64,000 nt of DNA from Agrilutibacter niabensis. Its GTDB lineage: Bacteria; Pseudomonadota; Gammaproteobacteria; Xanthomonadales; Xanthomonadaceae. The position numbers were made by a program, and so were the translations under genes. Positions 8,234 through 17,100 of the stretch are shown piece by piece. Numbering within the stretch: position 1 is the stretch's first letter; every line of letters begins with the position of its first letter. The notes below the pieces were generated by a model, which saw nothing but the letters and a program-made list of their open reading frames with translations, searched no databases and was not told the DNA's origin. The stretch lies in the NCBI RefSeq assembly GCF_042657165.1, contig NZ_JBHSNJ010000013.1, positions 62,001 to 126,000 of the forward strand. The letters are read 5' to 3'.

Positions 8234-8395
8234 ATGGATCGCAGGGAGCTCAAGGGGTCCCGCATGCGCAACTGGCTGGCGCTGCTGCTGATGGCCGCTG
8301 CCGCGATGGCGGCGGGACGCACTCAGGCAGCATCGGCGGATGCGCTCCAAGGGGATGCATTCCAGGCAGACGTTGCGGCGACGCGAACGCGTTGA
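8234..8395 (+). CDS. possible small secreted peptide
   Basis: A 53-codon reading frame preceded by a very strong ribosome binding site (AGGAGGGG, 8220-8227). After ten charged residues, a run MRNWLALLLMAAAAMAAG looks like a signal peptide, cleavable near TQA-ASA. The mature part would be only ~25 residues (ADALQGDAFQADVAATRTR at the end). A second ATG at 8264 opens the same signal peptide without the charged lead. I know no family for it. It lies between the ax21 terminator and gpsA, which is convergent. The strong RBS plus signal peptide argue for a real gene; its size and lack of homologues argue for caution. Confidence 0.45.
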   Translation: MDRRELKGSRMRNWLALLLMAAAAMAAGRTQAASADALQGDAFQADVAATRTR

Positions 8396-8447
8396 CGCTG
8401 GCGAACCACCGCACGCTGCGGTCCCCCGCGGCGACGGCGCGAATCGC

Positions 8448-9509
8448 TCAGCCGAACAGGCCGACCGGGTACTCCGGCTTCTGCTCGCGCGCCAGCAACT
8501 GGCGCAGGGCATCGGTGGGCGTGAGTTCGCCATGCAGCACGCGCTGCACGCCGCTGGAGATCGGCAGTTCGACGCCATGGCGTTCCGCCTGGCGCATCAC
8601 TTCGTCGGCGGTCTGCACCGACTCGACCACCTGGCCGATTTCACGCACCGCGTCGGCGATCGACTGACCACGACCCAGCGCGAGGCCGAGGCGGCGGTTG
8701 CGCGACAGGTCGCCCGTGCAGGTCAGCACCAGGTCGCCGAGGCCGGCCAGGCCCATCAGGGTTTCGGCCTTGCCGCCGATCGCCTGGTTGAGGCGCAGCA
8801 TCTCATTGAGGCCGCGGGTGATGAGGCCGGCGCGGGCGTTGAGTCCGAGCTGCATGCCGTCGGCGACGCCGGTCGCCACCGCCAGCACGTTCTTCATCGC
8901 GCCACCCAGTTCGGCGCCGAGCATGTCGTCGCCGGTATAGGCGCGGAACGCGGGGCCGTGCAGCACGTCGGCGACGGCCTGGGCGAAGGCGGCATCGTCC
9001 GAATGCACGGTCAGCGCGGTCGGCAGGCCGATCGCGACTTCCTTGGCGAAGGAGGGCCCGGTTACGACGGCCAGCGGCACGTCAGCGCCCAGCACTTCGG
9101 CGGCGACTTCGTGCAGGAAGCGCCCGCTGCCGGGCTCGAAGCCCTTGGTCGCCCAAGCCACGCCCGCGCGCGCCGGCCGGTGCGGCGCCACCGCGTGCAG
9201 GGTTTCGGCGAAGGCATGCGAGGGCACCACCACCAGCACCAGGTCGGCGGCACCGACGCAGGCGGCCAGGTCGGTGGTCGCGGCGAGGGTGTCCGGCAGG
9301 GCGATGCCGGGCAGGTAGCGCGGATTCTCGTGGCGCTCGTTGATGGCCGCGATGCCGGCGGGATCGCGGCCCCACAGCACGGCCTTGCAGCCGTGCCGGG
9401 CGATCAGCGCGGCGAGCGCGGTGCCCCAGGAGCCGGCGCCGACCACCGCCACCGTTGCGGGTGCTGCGGTGGTCGCGGGCGCCGTTCCGTGGACTGCGGG
9501 CGGGGTCAA
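8448..9509 (-). CDS. gpsA: glycerol-3-phosphate dehydrogenase [NAD(P)+]
   Basis: A 353-residue cytosolic enzyme that reduces dihydroxyacetone phosphate to sn-glycerol-3-phosphate for phospholipid synthesis. The Rossmann motif GAGSWGTALA is at residues ~24-33. It is followed by the family signatures VVTGPSFAKE, LGGAMKNVLAVATGVADG (catalytic Lys) and FMGLAGLGD-like MGLAGLGDLVLTCTG, RNRRLGLALG. The first ~18 residues are a Pro/Ala/Thr-rich extension before the dinucleotide fold. The gene follows secB by 10 bp on the same strand, and secB-gpsA is a known operon order in gammaproteobacteria. Confidence 0.95.
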   Translation of the reverse strand: MTPPAVHGTAPATTAAPATVAVVGAGSWGTALAALIARHGCKAVLWGRDPAGIAAINERHENPRYLPGIALPDTLAATTDLAACVGAADLVLVVVPSHAFAETLHAVAPHRPARAGVAWATKGFEPGSGRFLHEVAAEVLGADVPLAVVTGPSFAKEVAIGLPTALTVHSDDAAFAQAVADVLHGPAFRAYTGDDMLGAELGGAMKNVLAVATGVADGMQLGLNARAGLITRGLNEMLRLNQAIGGKAETLMGLAGLGDLVLTCTGDLSRNRRLGLALGRGQSIADAVREIGQVVESVQTADEVMRQAERHGVELPISSGVQRVLHGELTPTDALRQLLAREQKPEYPVGLFG

Positions 9510-9519
9510 GCCGGCAGGA

Positions 9520-10041
9520 TCAGGCGTTGCCGGCCGTTTCGGCGCCGGCGAGGCTGGCGCCGTCGTTCGCCTGCTGGGCGGCGCGCTGGCGCAGGCCTTC
9601 GGCGTAGAGGGCTTCGAAGTTGATCGGCTGCAGGAAGAAGGGCGGGAAGCCGCCGGCCTGGATCAGGTCGCTGATCAGCTGGCGCGCATACGGATACAGC
9701 ACGGTCGGGCAATGCACGCCGAGCATGCCGTCGAGGGTGGCGGCATCGAAGCCGGACAGGCCGAACACGCCCGCCTGCTTCACTTCGGCCACGTAAACGC
9801 TCTTGTCGCCGATGGCGCACGTCAGGTTGATGCCGAGGATGACTTCGTAGGCGTTGTCGTTGAGGCGCTGCACGGCCTGCTGCAGGTTCATCTGCAGCTG
9901 CGGCTGGGCCTGCTCATTGAACACGGCGGGCGCGCCGGGCACTTCGAACGAGACGTCCTTGACGTAGATCTTCTCGACCGTGAACACCGGACCGGCGGCT
10001 TCGGCGGTGGTGGCGGCGCCGTTGGCGGATTCTTCGGACAT
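9520..10041 (-). CDS. secB: SecB protein-export chaperone
   Basis: A 173-residue homotetrameric cytosolic chaperone that keeps preproteins unfolded and delivers them to SecA. Signatures are FTVEKIYVKDVSFEVPGAP, LRVDLR-type region NDNAYEVILGINLTC, VAEVKQAGVFGLSGF, and the C-terminal FPPFFLQPINFEALYAEGLRQ. A short acidic and Ala-rich leader (residues 1-18) and an Ala-rich tail flank the core. It lies 10 bp upstream of gpsA and downstream of a membrane rhodanese gene on the same strand; the three probably form one transcript. Confidence 0.96.
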   Translation of the reverse strand: MSEESANGAATTAEAAGPVFTVEKIYVKDVSFEVPGAPAVFNEQAQPQLQMNLQQAVQRLNDNAYEVILGINLTCAIGDKSVYVAEVKQAGVFGLSGFDAATLDGMLGVHCPTVLYPYARQLISDLIQAGGFPPFFLQPINFEALYAEGLRQRAAQQANDGASLAGAETAGNA

Positions 10042-10162
10042 CGTGTAGCTCCAGCAGGTATATCGGAAAAGGCGGCGATTATGTCATGGCCGGTTGGGAC
10101 GGCCGTGTACAGCCGCAGAGGCAGACGTGGGGCGGCCGATGGGGGTTCGCAAGGCCCTTCGG

Positions 10163-10600
10163 TCAGTTGCGGCCCTTCACCAGCGGCAGGTCCGCCTGCT
10201 GCCAGGCGGCGATGCCGCCGTCGAGCCAGTAGACCTGCTCGAAGCCGGCCTTCTTCAGGCGCTTGGCCGCATCCGCCGAGCCCTGCCCGTTGCGGCAGAC
10301 CACCACCACCGGCAGCGCCTTGGCCGCGGCCAGCAGCTTGTTCTCGGGGTCGAACTGGCTGAGCTGTACCGACTTGCTGCCGGCGATGTGGCCCTTGTCG
10401 AAATCGTTGCTCGCCGACAGGTCGACCACCAGCGCGTTCTCGCGGTTGATCAGGGCGGTGAGTTCGGCCGGGCGCAGCGCCTTGTAGCCGCGGAACAGGC
10501 GCGCGACCTCGGTGTAGATCAGCGCCACGGTGATGGCCACCAGGCCGAGCGACAGCATCGGGTTGCGCTCGGCGAACGCCAGCAGTTCTTGGAAGTCCAC
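10163..10600 (-). CDS. membrane-anchored rhodanese-domain protein
   Basis: A 145-residue protein with one N-terminal transmembrane helix (MLSLGLVAITVALIYTEVA) and a C-terminal single rhodanese domain. The active-site loop is VVVVCRNGQGSADAA, with Cys as the sulfur carrier, and YWLDGGIAAWQQADLP ends the domain. Homologues next to secB start at an xFxELLAFA sequence, so I placed the start at a GTG at 10600; the frame itself stays open to 10660. Its role is probably sulfur transfer or redox at the inner membrane; the partner is unknown. It probably shares a transcript with secB-gpsA. Confidence 0.85.
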   Translation of the reverse strand: MDFQELLAFAERNPMLSLGLVAITVALIYTEVARLFRGYKALRPAELTALINRENALVVDLSASNDFDKGHIAGSKSVQLSQFDPENKLLAAAKALPVVVVCRNGQGSADAAKRLKKAGFEQVYWLDGGIAAWQQADLPLVKGRN

Positions 10601-10690
10601 GGAATACGACAGCCGGGCAAAAGGGGCGGCGATTGTCGCCCACGCGGTGCGGGGGCGCAAAAGCGGCCGTTCGGGGTGCCCCCGGGGCGC

Positions 10691-12553
10691 CTAGCGGGGG
10701 ATCGCCAGCTGCGCCGCGGTCAGTGGGGCCGCGGCCGGCGCGGTGTCGATCACCGCGCTGGCCGGCAGCGGCTGCGACGGATCGTCCAGGTGGGCGGCGA
10801 CGCGATCGAGCGCGGCGTACACGTACGGCAGCAGCGGCACGTAACGGGCGCGGAAGTCGGGCAATGCGAGGAAGGCGTCGAAGTGCTGGGCATTGCGCAC
10901 CTGCCAGTAACGCACGTCGCGGCCGGCGGCCTGCGCCTGGGCCACCCACGGCTGGCTGGTGAAGGCGATCGGCACCAGGCCGTCGTCGTTGCCATGGATC
11001 ACCACCACCGGCAGGTCCGCGCGCGGCAGGCCGGCGCGCAGTGCGGCGACGCCGGCGCGCACGCGGTCGGCATCGGCGCCCGTGCCGGTCCACAGCGCGC
11101 GCAGGCATTGCAGGCCGGCGAGGGTGAAGTCGGGTGCGGTGAACTTCGTATCGACGATGCCGACGCCGGCGCCGGGCGGGATCCCGCTGCCGTCGGCCCA
11201 CCACGCGGCGCGCTCGCCGTCCTTCGCCGTGCGCGCGCTGAAGTCGGGATTCTGCGCGGCAAAGCCGTAGCCGCACGGATGCTCGCCCGCGCCATAGCGG
11301 CCGTAGGCCGAGGCGTAGGTCACCGCGATCGCGCGCCACAGGTCGAAGTCGACCGACAGCGCGCCGGCACGCAGCGCCGCCTCGCTCCAGCCGGATGCGA
11401 GCAGCGCCTCGTGCGCAGCGCGGGCCTGCGTCTTGGCGTCGCCCGCAGGCAACACACTCGCCGCGGCGAGCGACGCGCAGCGCACCGGCGCCATCGCTCG
11501 CGCCTGCGCGGACAGCGGCGATGCCGGCAGGCCTTCGACGTCGAGCAGCGCGCACGGCATCAGCAGCGCGGCTTCGGTGGTGAGGTCGTAGAGCGCGCGG
11601 GTGCCGTCGACGTTGACGTTGGGCTCGCCGGCGACCACGGCGTCCAGCCAGCCCTCGCCATCGAGTTCCGCCGCGCGCAGCACCGCGCCGCCGCCGTTGG
11701 AGATGCCGACCGCGATCACGCGGGTGTTGGCGAAGCTGAAGCCGCGCTGCGGATAGGCGTCGTTGAGCGCCTGCAGCGCGAACTGCGCCGCCTGCTGCAC
11801 GTGCCGGCCCCAGTCCGCCTCGGGGTTGTCCTGCGAATGCGCGTGCTTGAAGGCGATGCCATGGGCATCGCCGCGCACGGGTTGGAACGCGAGCGTTGCC
11901 TCCGTACCTGCCACCGTGCCGTCGAGCGCCACGCCCAGGTTCGCATCGAGGTCGAAATAATCGGTGCCGGCGCCCTTGTCGGTGTACGCCACCGCGCAGC
12001 CCTTCGGCAGCGCCCACGGGCCCGCAACGGAGATCGCGCCATAGATGCCGCGCGAGCCCGACGAAGCGGCGACCACCACGCACGGCCGCTCCGCGTTGAA
12101 CGCGTCCGGCAGCTGCAGCAACACGCGATGCGGCTGCTTCGCGCCCGGCACGAGTGCCAATGCAGTGAATTCGCGGCCTGGCACCGCGGCGGTGCTGCCG
12201 TACCAGTCGCCGTAGCCGCCGCCGGGCACCAGGTCGGCGATGCCGCGCCAGTTGCTCCAGATGGCGCGGCGGCGCGACTCCACCGGCGTGGGATGCGCCG
12301 GATCGGCGAAGGCAGGCGCCGCCATCGCGCGCAGGCCGTCGCGGCCCAGACCCGCGGTGAGCAGGTCGTCGCTGCCGCGGTGCTCGCTCGCGCGCACGCC
12401 GGAAACAAGCTGCAGGGTTGCCGGCATCGATTCGCGCTCCTGGTGTCCGGTGGCACAGGCGCCCAGCAGCAGGCCGAGCGCGAGGATGGAAAGGAAGCGG
12501 CTGCGCGGCGCAACGCCGGCTTCCGCGTTCGACAGCGAGGGCATTGTGGTCAT
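10691..12553 (-). CDS. D-(-)-3-hydroxybutyrate oligomer hydrolase, lipoprotein
   Basis: A 620-residue alpha/beta-hydrolase that resembles the 3HB-oligomer hydrolase family (PF10605), which cleaves dimers and oligomers from polyhydroxybutyrate breakdown to 3-hydroxybutyrate monomer. A lipobox LLLGACATG puts the lipidated Cys at 33, so it should work outside the inner membrane. The lipase-type nucleophile elbow is GISNGGG (Ser285). Late acid and His regions are VVVIHGNDDGLVP and VRNAQHFDAFL. It is divergent from bdhA across 104 bp that carry a shared operator. There is no Shine-Dalgarno before the ATG at 12553, and a -10-like TAGGGT would place the RNA start at or near that ATG, so the mRNA may be leaderless; a second ATG lies at 12544. 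Confidence 0.85.
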   Translation of the reverse strand: MTTMPSLSNAEAGVAPRSRFLSILALGLLLGACATGHQERESMPATLQLVSGVRASEHRGSDDLLTAGLGRDGLRAMAAPAFADPAHPTPVESRRRAIWSNWRGIADLVPGGGYGDWYGSTAAVPGREFTALALVPGAKQPHRVLLQLPDAFNAERPCVVVAASSGSRGIYGAISVAGPWALPKGCAVAYTDKGAGTDYFDLDANLGVALDGTVAGTEATLAFQPVRGDAHGIAFKHAHSQDNPEADWGRHVQQAAQFALQALNDAYPQRGFSFANTRVIAVGISNGGGAVLRAAELDGEGWLDAVVAGEPNVNVDGTRALYDLTTEAALLMPCALLDVEGLPASPLSAQARAMAPVRCASLAAASVLPAGDAKTQARAAHEALLASGWSEAALRAGALSVDFDLWRAIAVTYASAYGRYGAGEHPCGYGFAAQNPDFSARTAKDGERAAWWADGSGIPPGAGVGIVDTKFTAPDFTLAGLQCLRALWTGTGADADRVRAGVAALRAGLPRADLPVVVIHGNDDGLVPIAFTSQPWVAQAQAAGRDVRYWQVRNAQHFDAFLALPDFRARYVPLLPYVYAALDRVAAHLDDPSQPLPASAVIDTAPAAAPLTAAQLAIPR

Positions 12554-12559
12554 GCCGCG

Positions 12560-12631
12560 ACCCTAGCAAGGCGCTGCGCGCGCGGCATCGTACTTTCGTA
12601 CCACGTGGGCACCGCAGGCACTTGCTAGGCT
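12560..12631. promoter_or_regulatory. divergent promoter pair around a shared activator site (hydrolase / bdhA)
   Basis: A 12-bp core (GTACTTTCGTAC, 12590-12601) sits midway between two -10-like hexamers: TAGGGT on the minus strand (12565 down to 12560) and TAGGCT on the plus strand (12626-12631). Each is exactly 24 bp from the core edge. No good -35 is visible on either side. The core centre would be near -42 for both genes, the usual place for an activator that replaces -35 contacts. Function is inferred. Confidence 0.6.
12582..12601. promoter_or_regulatory. 20-bp element shared with 19992-20011 (copy 1)
   Basis: GCGGCATCGTACTTTCGTAC differs at only two positions from the element between the TonB receptor and permease genes. 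Its GTAC-N4-GTAC core is palindromic. The nearby NarL-type response regulator is the obvious candidate binder, but this is inference. Confidence 0.7.
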
Positions 12632-12657
12632 AGGGGCATCGCTGGAGGAATCCCCAC

Positions 12658-13422
12658 ATGACCCCACGCTGCATCCTCGTCACCGGTGCCGGCAGTGGCA
12701 TCGGCGCCGGCATCGCCACCGAGCTCGCGCGCGCCGGGCACCATGCCGTCGTCACCGACGTCAATCTCGCCGCCGCGCAGGCCGTGGCCCGATCGATCCG
12801 CGACGACGGCGGCTCGGCCGAGGCGTTCGCGCTCGATGTCACCTCCGACCACAGCATCGAAGCCGCACTGGGCGCGGTCTCGCGCCCGGTCGACGTGCTC
12901 GTCAACAACGCCGGACTGCAGCATGTCGCGCCGCTGGAGGAATTCCCGATGCAGAAGTGGGAATTCCTGGTCGACGTGATGCTGGTCGGCGTCGCGCGCC
13001 TCACCCGCGCGCTGCTGCCGGGCATGCGCGAACGCGGCTTCGGCCGCATCGTCAACATCGGCTCGATCCACTCGCTGGTCGCCTCGCCCTACAAGAGCGC
13101 CTACGTCGCCGCCAAGCACGGCCTGCTCGGCTTCTCCAAGGTGATGGCACTGGAAACCGCCGGCACCGACATCACCATCAACACGATCTGCCCGACCTAC
13201 GTGAAGACGCCGCTGGTCGACAAGCAGATCGCCGACCAGGCGCGCACGCGCGGCATCCCCGAGGCGCAGGTGGTGAGCGAGGTCATGCTCAAGCCGATGC
13301 CGAAGGGGGTGTTCATCACCTTCGAGGAACTCGCCGGCATCACCGCGTTCCTGATCTCGCCGGTCGCGCGCAACATCACCGGGCACACCATCGACGTCGA
13401 CGGCGGCTGGACGGTGCAGTAG
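12658..13422 (+). CDS. bdhA: 3-hydroxybutyrate dehydrogenase (SDR family)
   Basis: A 254-residue classical short-chain dehydrogenase that oxidises (R)-3-hydroxybutyrate to acetoacetate with NAD+. Visible motifs are TGAGSGIG (cofactor loop), NNAGLQHVAPLEEFP, the catalytic Ser in NIGSIHSLVASPYK, and Tyr149-x3-Lys153 (YVAAK). NTICPTYVKTPLVDKQI and the C-terminal GHTIDVDGGWTVQ are characteristic of bacterial 3HB dehydrogenases. The ribosome site GGAGGA at 12643-12648 fixes the start. The gene is divergent from the 3HB-oligomer hydrolase and is followed 18 bp later by a response-regulator gene, probably co-transcribed. Confidence 0.93.
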   Translation: MTPRCILVTGAGSGIGAGIATELARAGHHAVVTDVNLAAAQAVARSIRDDGGSAEAFALDVTSDHSIEAALGAVSRPVDVLVNNAGLQHVAPLEEFPMQKWEFLVDVMLVGVARLTRALLPGMRERGFGRIVNIGSIHSLVASPYKSAYVAAKHGLLGFSKVMALETAGTDITINTICPTYVKTPLVDKQIADQARTRGIPEAQVVSEVMLKPMPKGVFITFEELAGITAFLISPVARNITGHTIDVDGGWTVQ

Positions 13423-13440
13423 CCACCGCGGCCTTCGCGC

Positions 13441-14115
13441 ATGCCGACCCTGCTCATCGCCGACGACCATCCACTGTTCCGCGCCGCGCTGCGCGGCGCG
13501 GCCGCCGATGCCGTGGCCGGGCTGCGCGTGCGCGAGGCCGATTCGCTCGACAGCGTGCTCGCCGCGCTGGAAGCCGAGCCGGACATCGACCTGGTCCTGC
13601 TCGACCTGCACATGCCCGGCAACCACGGCCTCGCCGGGCTGGCGGCGGTGCGCGCTCAGCATCCGGGCGTCGCAGTGGTGGTCGTATCCGCGAACGACGA
13701 CCCGCGCGTGATCCGCCGCGCGCTCGACCACGGCGCGGCGGGCTACCTGCCCAAGAGTTCGGGCCTGGACGAACTGCGCGAAGCGATCCGCAGCGTGCTG
13801 GCCTGCGAACAGTGGCTGCCCGCGGCGCTACGCGCGCCGGTGTCGCGTGCGCGTTCGTCCGCGCACGATGCCGATCTCGCCGCGCGCCTGGCCAGCCTGT
13901 CGCCGCAGCAGTTCCGCGTATTGGTGCTGGTGGCGCAGGGCCTGCTCAACAAGCAGATCGCCGACCGCCTCGACGTGCAGGAACGCACGGTGAAGGCGCA
14001 CCTCACCGCGATCTTCGATCGCCTGGGCGTGCGCAACCGCACCCAGGCGGGCGTGGTCCTGCGCGAACTGGAACTGACCGACCCGGCGCGCCAGATCGAG
14101 GGTTTGGCGCCCTAG
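13441..14115 (+). CDS. NarL/FixJ-type response regulator (CrbR/ErdR-like)
   Basis: A 224-residue two-component regulator. The receiver domain (1-~120) has the acidic pocket Asp8-Asp9, phospho-acceptor Asp55 (LVLLDLHMPG) and Lys105 (GYLPKSSG). The LuxR-type HTH (residues ~160-210) reads LNKQIADRLDVQERTVKAHL and IFDRLGVRNRTQAGV. It begins 18 bp after bdhA and converges on a hybrid kinase with a transporter-like sensor domain. In Pseudomonas and Vibrio, kinases of that architecture pair with LuxR-type regulators (CrbS/CrbR, MxtR/ErdR) that activate acetate-use genes. Here the context suggests control of 3-hydroxybutyrate genes. Confidence 0.88.
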   Translation: MPTLLIADDHPLFRAALRGAAADAVAGLRVREADSLDSVLAALEAEPDIDLVLLDLHMPGNHGLAGLAAVRAQHPGVAVVVVSANDDPRVIRRALDHGAAGYLPKSSGLDELREAIRSVLACEQWLPAALRAPVSRARSSAHDADLAARLASLSPQQFRVLVLVAQGLLNKQIADRLDVQERTVKAHLTAIFDRLGVRNRTQAGVVLRELELTDPARQIEGLAP

Positions 14116-14126
14116 CGGCACGCCTG

Positions 14127-17100
14127 TTACGCCGTCACCGCGCGCGCCGCCAGCAAGCGATCCAGCACCGACTTCAACGCCAGCGGCTTGAGCGGTTTCA
14201 TCAGCAGCGGCAATCCGGCCTCATGTACCGTGCGGCGCACCGCTTCGGTGTGGTCGGCGCTGAGGATCACTGTCGGGCGCGCGCCGTGCTGCGACGACAG
14301 GCGCTCGTGCAGCGCGACGCCGGTGTCGTCGTCGAGGTGGAAGTCGAACAACCAGGCATCGGCGGGATCGTCCGTGATGGCTGCTTCGGCACCGTGCCGG
14401 TGCGAGGCCGCGCTGACGCGGCAACCCCAGCCTTCGAGCACGCGCCGCAGCGCGTCCATCGCCAGCGGTTCGTTGTCGACGACCAGCACGTGCAGGCCCG
14501 GCAGGCTCGGACGCTGCGGCAGCGGCGCCACGGCTTCGCGCGGCTGCGTCGATTCCATCGGCACGGTGATGGCGAACAGCGTGCCGCGCCCGGATTCGCT
14601 GCGCAGCGTCAGCGGCGCACCCAGCAGTCCGGCGATGCGCTCGGCGATGGCAAGCCCCAACCCGAGGCCCTGCCCCGGCGCGTCGCCGCCGCGGCGGAAC
14701 TCCTCGAAGATCAGTTCCTGCTGGTCGGGCGCAATGCCCGGCCCGGTGTCGTGCACTTCGATGCGCAGCCCGTCGCCATCCCGGCGCACGCCGAGCAGCA
14801 CGCGTCCGCTGGCGGTGTAGCGCACGGCATTGGCGAGGAAGTTCTGCAGCACGCGCCGCAGCAGCTGCGGATCGGTGTCGACCCAGCGCGTGCTCGGGAC
14901 GTAATGGAATTGCAGGCCGCGTTCGGCGGCGAGGACGCGGAATTCCGACACCAGCGGCTCCAGCACCTCGGCCAGCGGCATCGCGCGGCGCTCCGGCACC
15001 AGGCCGCCGGCTTCCAGTCGCGACATGTCGAGCAGGCCGGTGAGCAGGCCGGTGGTGGAATCCAGCGCGCCGCGGATCTGCCCGAGCGTCTCCTGCGGCG
15101 CCGCATCGCGCGTGCGGTCCTGCGCCGTCGCCGCGAGCTGCTGCGCCAGGGCATCGGTGAACAGGTGCGCGGCGTGCAGCGGCTGCAGCAGGTCGTGGCC
15201 GATCGCCGCGAGGAAGCGGCTCTTGGCATCGTTGGCGGTTTCGGCCTCGCGCTTGGCCTGCTCGAGCAGCGTGGTGCGCTCGCCCACGCGCTGCTCCAGC
15301 GTCTCGTTCGCCTGCAGCAGTTCGGCCTCGGCATGGCGGAACGCGGTGACGTCGGTGAAGGTGGCGACGAAGCCGCCGCCGGGCATGGGATTGCCGCGGA
15401 TCTCGACGATGCTGCCGTCGGGGAACACGCGCTCGGACAGGTGCGGCGAGCCGGCGCGCATGAACGCGAGCCGTCGCGCCAGCGCGTGCTGCAGCGAGCC
15501 TTTGTACGGCATGCGCTGCAGCGTCCAGGCCGACAGGTCGGCGATCGGCGTGCCGATGCGCAGCAACGCGTCGGGGAAGCCGAACAGTTCGGCATAGCGA
15601 CGATTCCACGCGACCAGGCGCAGTTGCGCATCGACCACGCTGATGCCCTGGCTCATGTTCTGCAGCGCGGCTTCGAGCACGCGCTGGTTGAAGCGCAGGT
15701 CCTGCGATGCGGTGTCGACGATCGCGGCAACGGTGTCGAGGTCGTGGCCGTTGCCGCCTTCGCGGCGTGCCGCGTCCAGCAGCACGCGTGCCGAGGCCGA
15801 CCCCAGCACCGAAGCGAGTTCGCGCTCCATAGCGGCTTCCACATCAGACGGCACCGCACCGGCGGGCGGCGCCGCCGCGAGCAGTTCGGCGACGCGTTCG
15901 CGCGACAGGAAGCGGCGGCCCGCGCTGCGCAGCGTGGCCGCGTCGAGGCCGCGCGATTCGCGCCGCGCCGGGGCGGTACGCCACACCGCGACCAGCGCGG
16001 TGGCGAGGGTGCCGACGAACAGGCTGGCGCCCACCGCGCGACCGAGGCGGCTCCAGCCGGTGAGGCCGAACAGCGCATCGGGCGCAAGCCATGCCGCGCC
16101 GAAGGGCCCGTGGCTGACCCAGCCTGGCGTGACGCCGTGCGCGGTCGCGAGGGTCGGCAGCAACAGGCACCACGCCCAGACCGCGAAGGCCGCGGCGATG
16201 CCGGCGATCGCCGCGCGCGGCGGCGTGTGCGGCCGCCACACCGCGAAGGCGAGTGCGGGCGCCAGCGTCGCCAGCGCCGAGAAGCTCACCGCGCCGACGT
16301 CGGCCAGGGCCGCGTTGCCGGCGACCACGCGGCCGTACATCCACGCCAGCAGCATGATCGCGACGATCCCGGCGCGGCGCAGCAGCAGCACCGCGCCGCG
16401 CAGGTCGCCGCCGTCGCCGCGCGCCCACAGCGTGCTCTTCCACGACCGCCGCAGCAGTCCGGGCGCGAGCCAGTGGTTGCCGATCATCAGGCTCAGCGTG
16501 AGCGTGCTCACCACCACCATGCCGGTGGCCGCGCTGAGGCCGCCGAGGAAGGCGAACAGCCCCAGTCCGGCGTGGCCCTGCGCCAGCGGCAGCGCCAGCA
16601 CGTACATGTCGGACGACACGCCAGTACCACCAAGCAGCGCCTGGCCCGCGCGCGCCAGCGGCAGCACCGGTAGCGCGATCAGCACCAGGTACAGCGGGAA
16701 CAGCCAGCGGGCGGTGCGCACGTCGCGCTCGTCGCGGCATTCGACCACTGCAATGTGGAACTGGTGCGGCAGGATGAACATCGCGAACGCGCCCAGCAGC
16801 ACCAGCGGCACGAAGCCGCCCCCGGACGGCGCCGGCGCCAGCACCGCGGCCGCGACCGGCGCGGCCTGCAATCCCCACCAGACGAACGCGCCCAGCGCGA
16901 GCATCGCGCCGAGCTTGAGCAGCGATTCGAACGCCATCGCCAGCACCAGCCCGCGGTTGTGCTCGGCGGCGCTGACCCGGCGCGTGCCGAACAGCATCGC
17001 GAACAGCGCCATCGCCAGCGCCACGTACAGCGCGACGTCGCGCCACGGCGGCGCGGCGAGAGCGTCGGCCGAACCGTCGGTGCCGTGCCCGGTGAGCACC

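Noticed and set aside
12957..16673. A 1238-codon open frame on the plus strand
   Set aside because: It overlaps bdhA, the response regulator and, antisense, the hybrid kinase, all with clear family motifs. The translation is Arg/Ala/Gly-rich noise.
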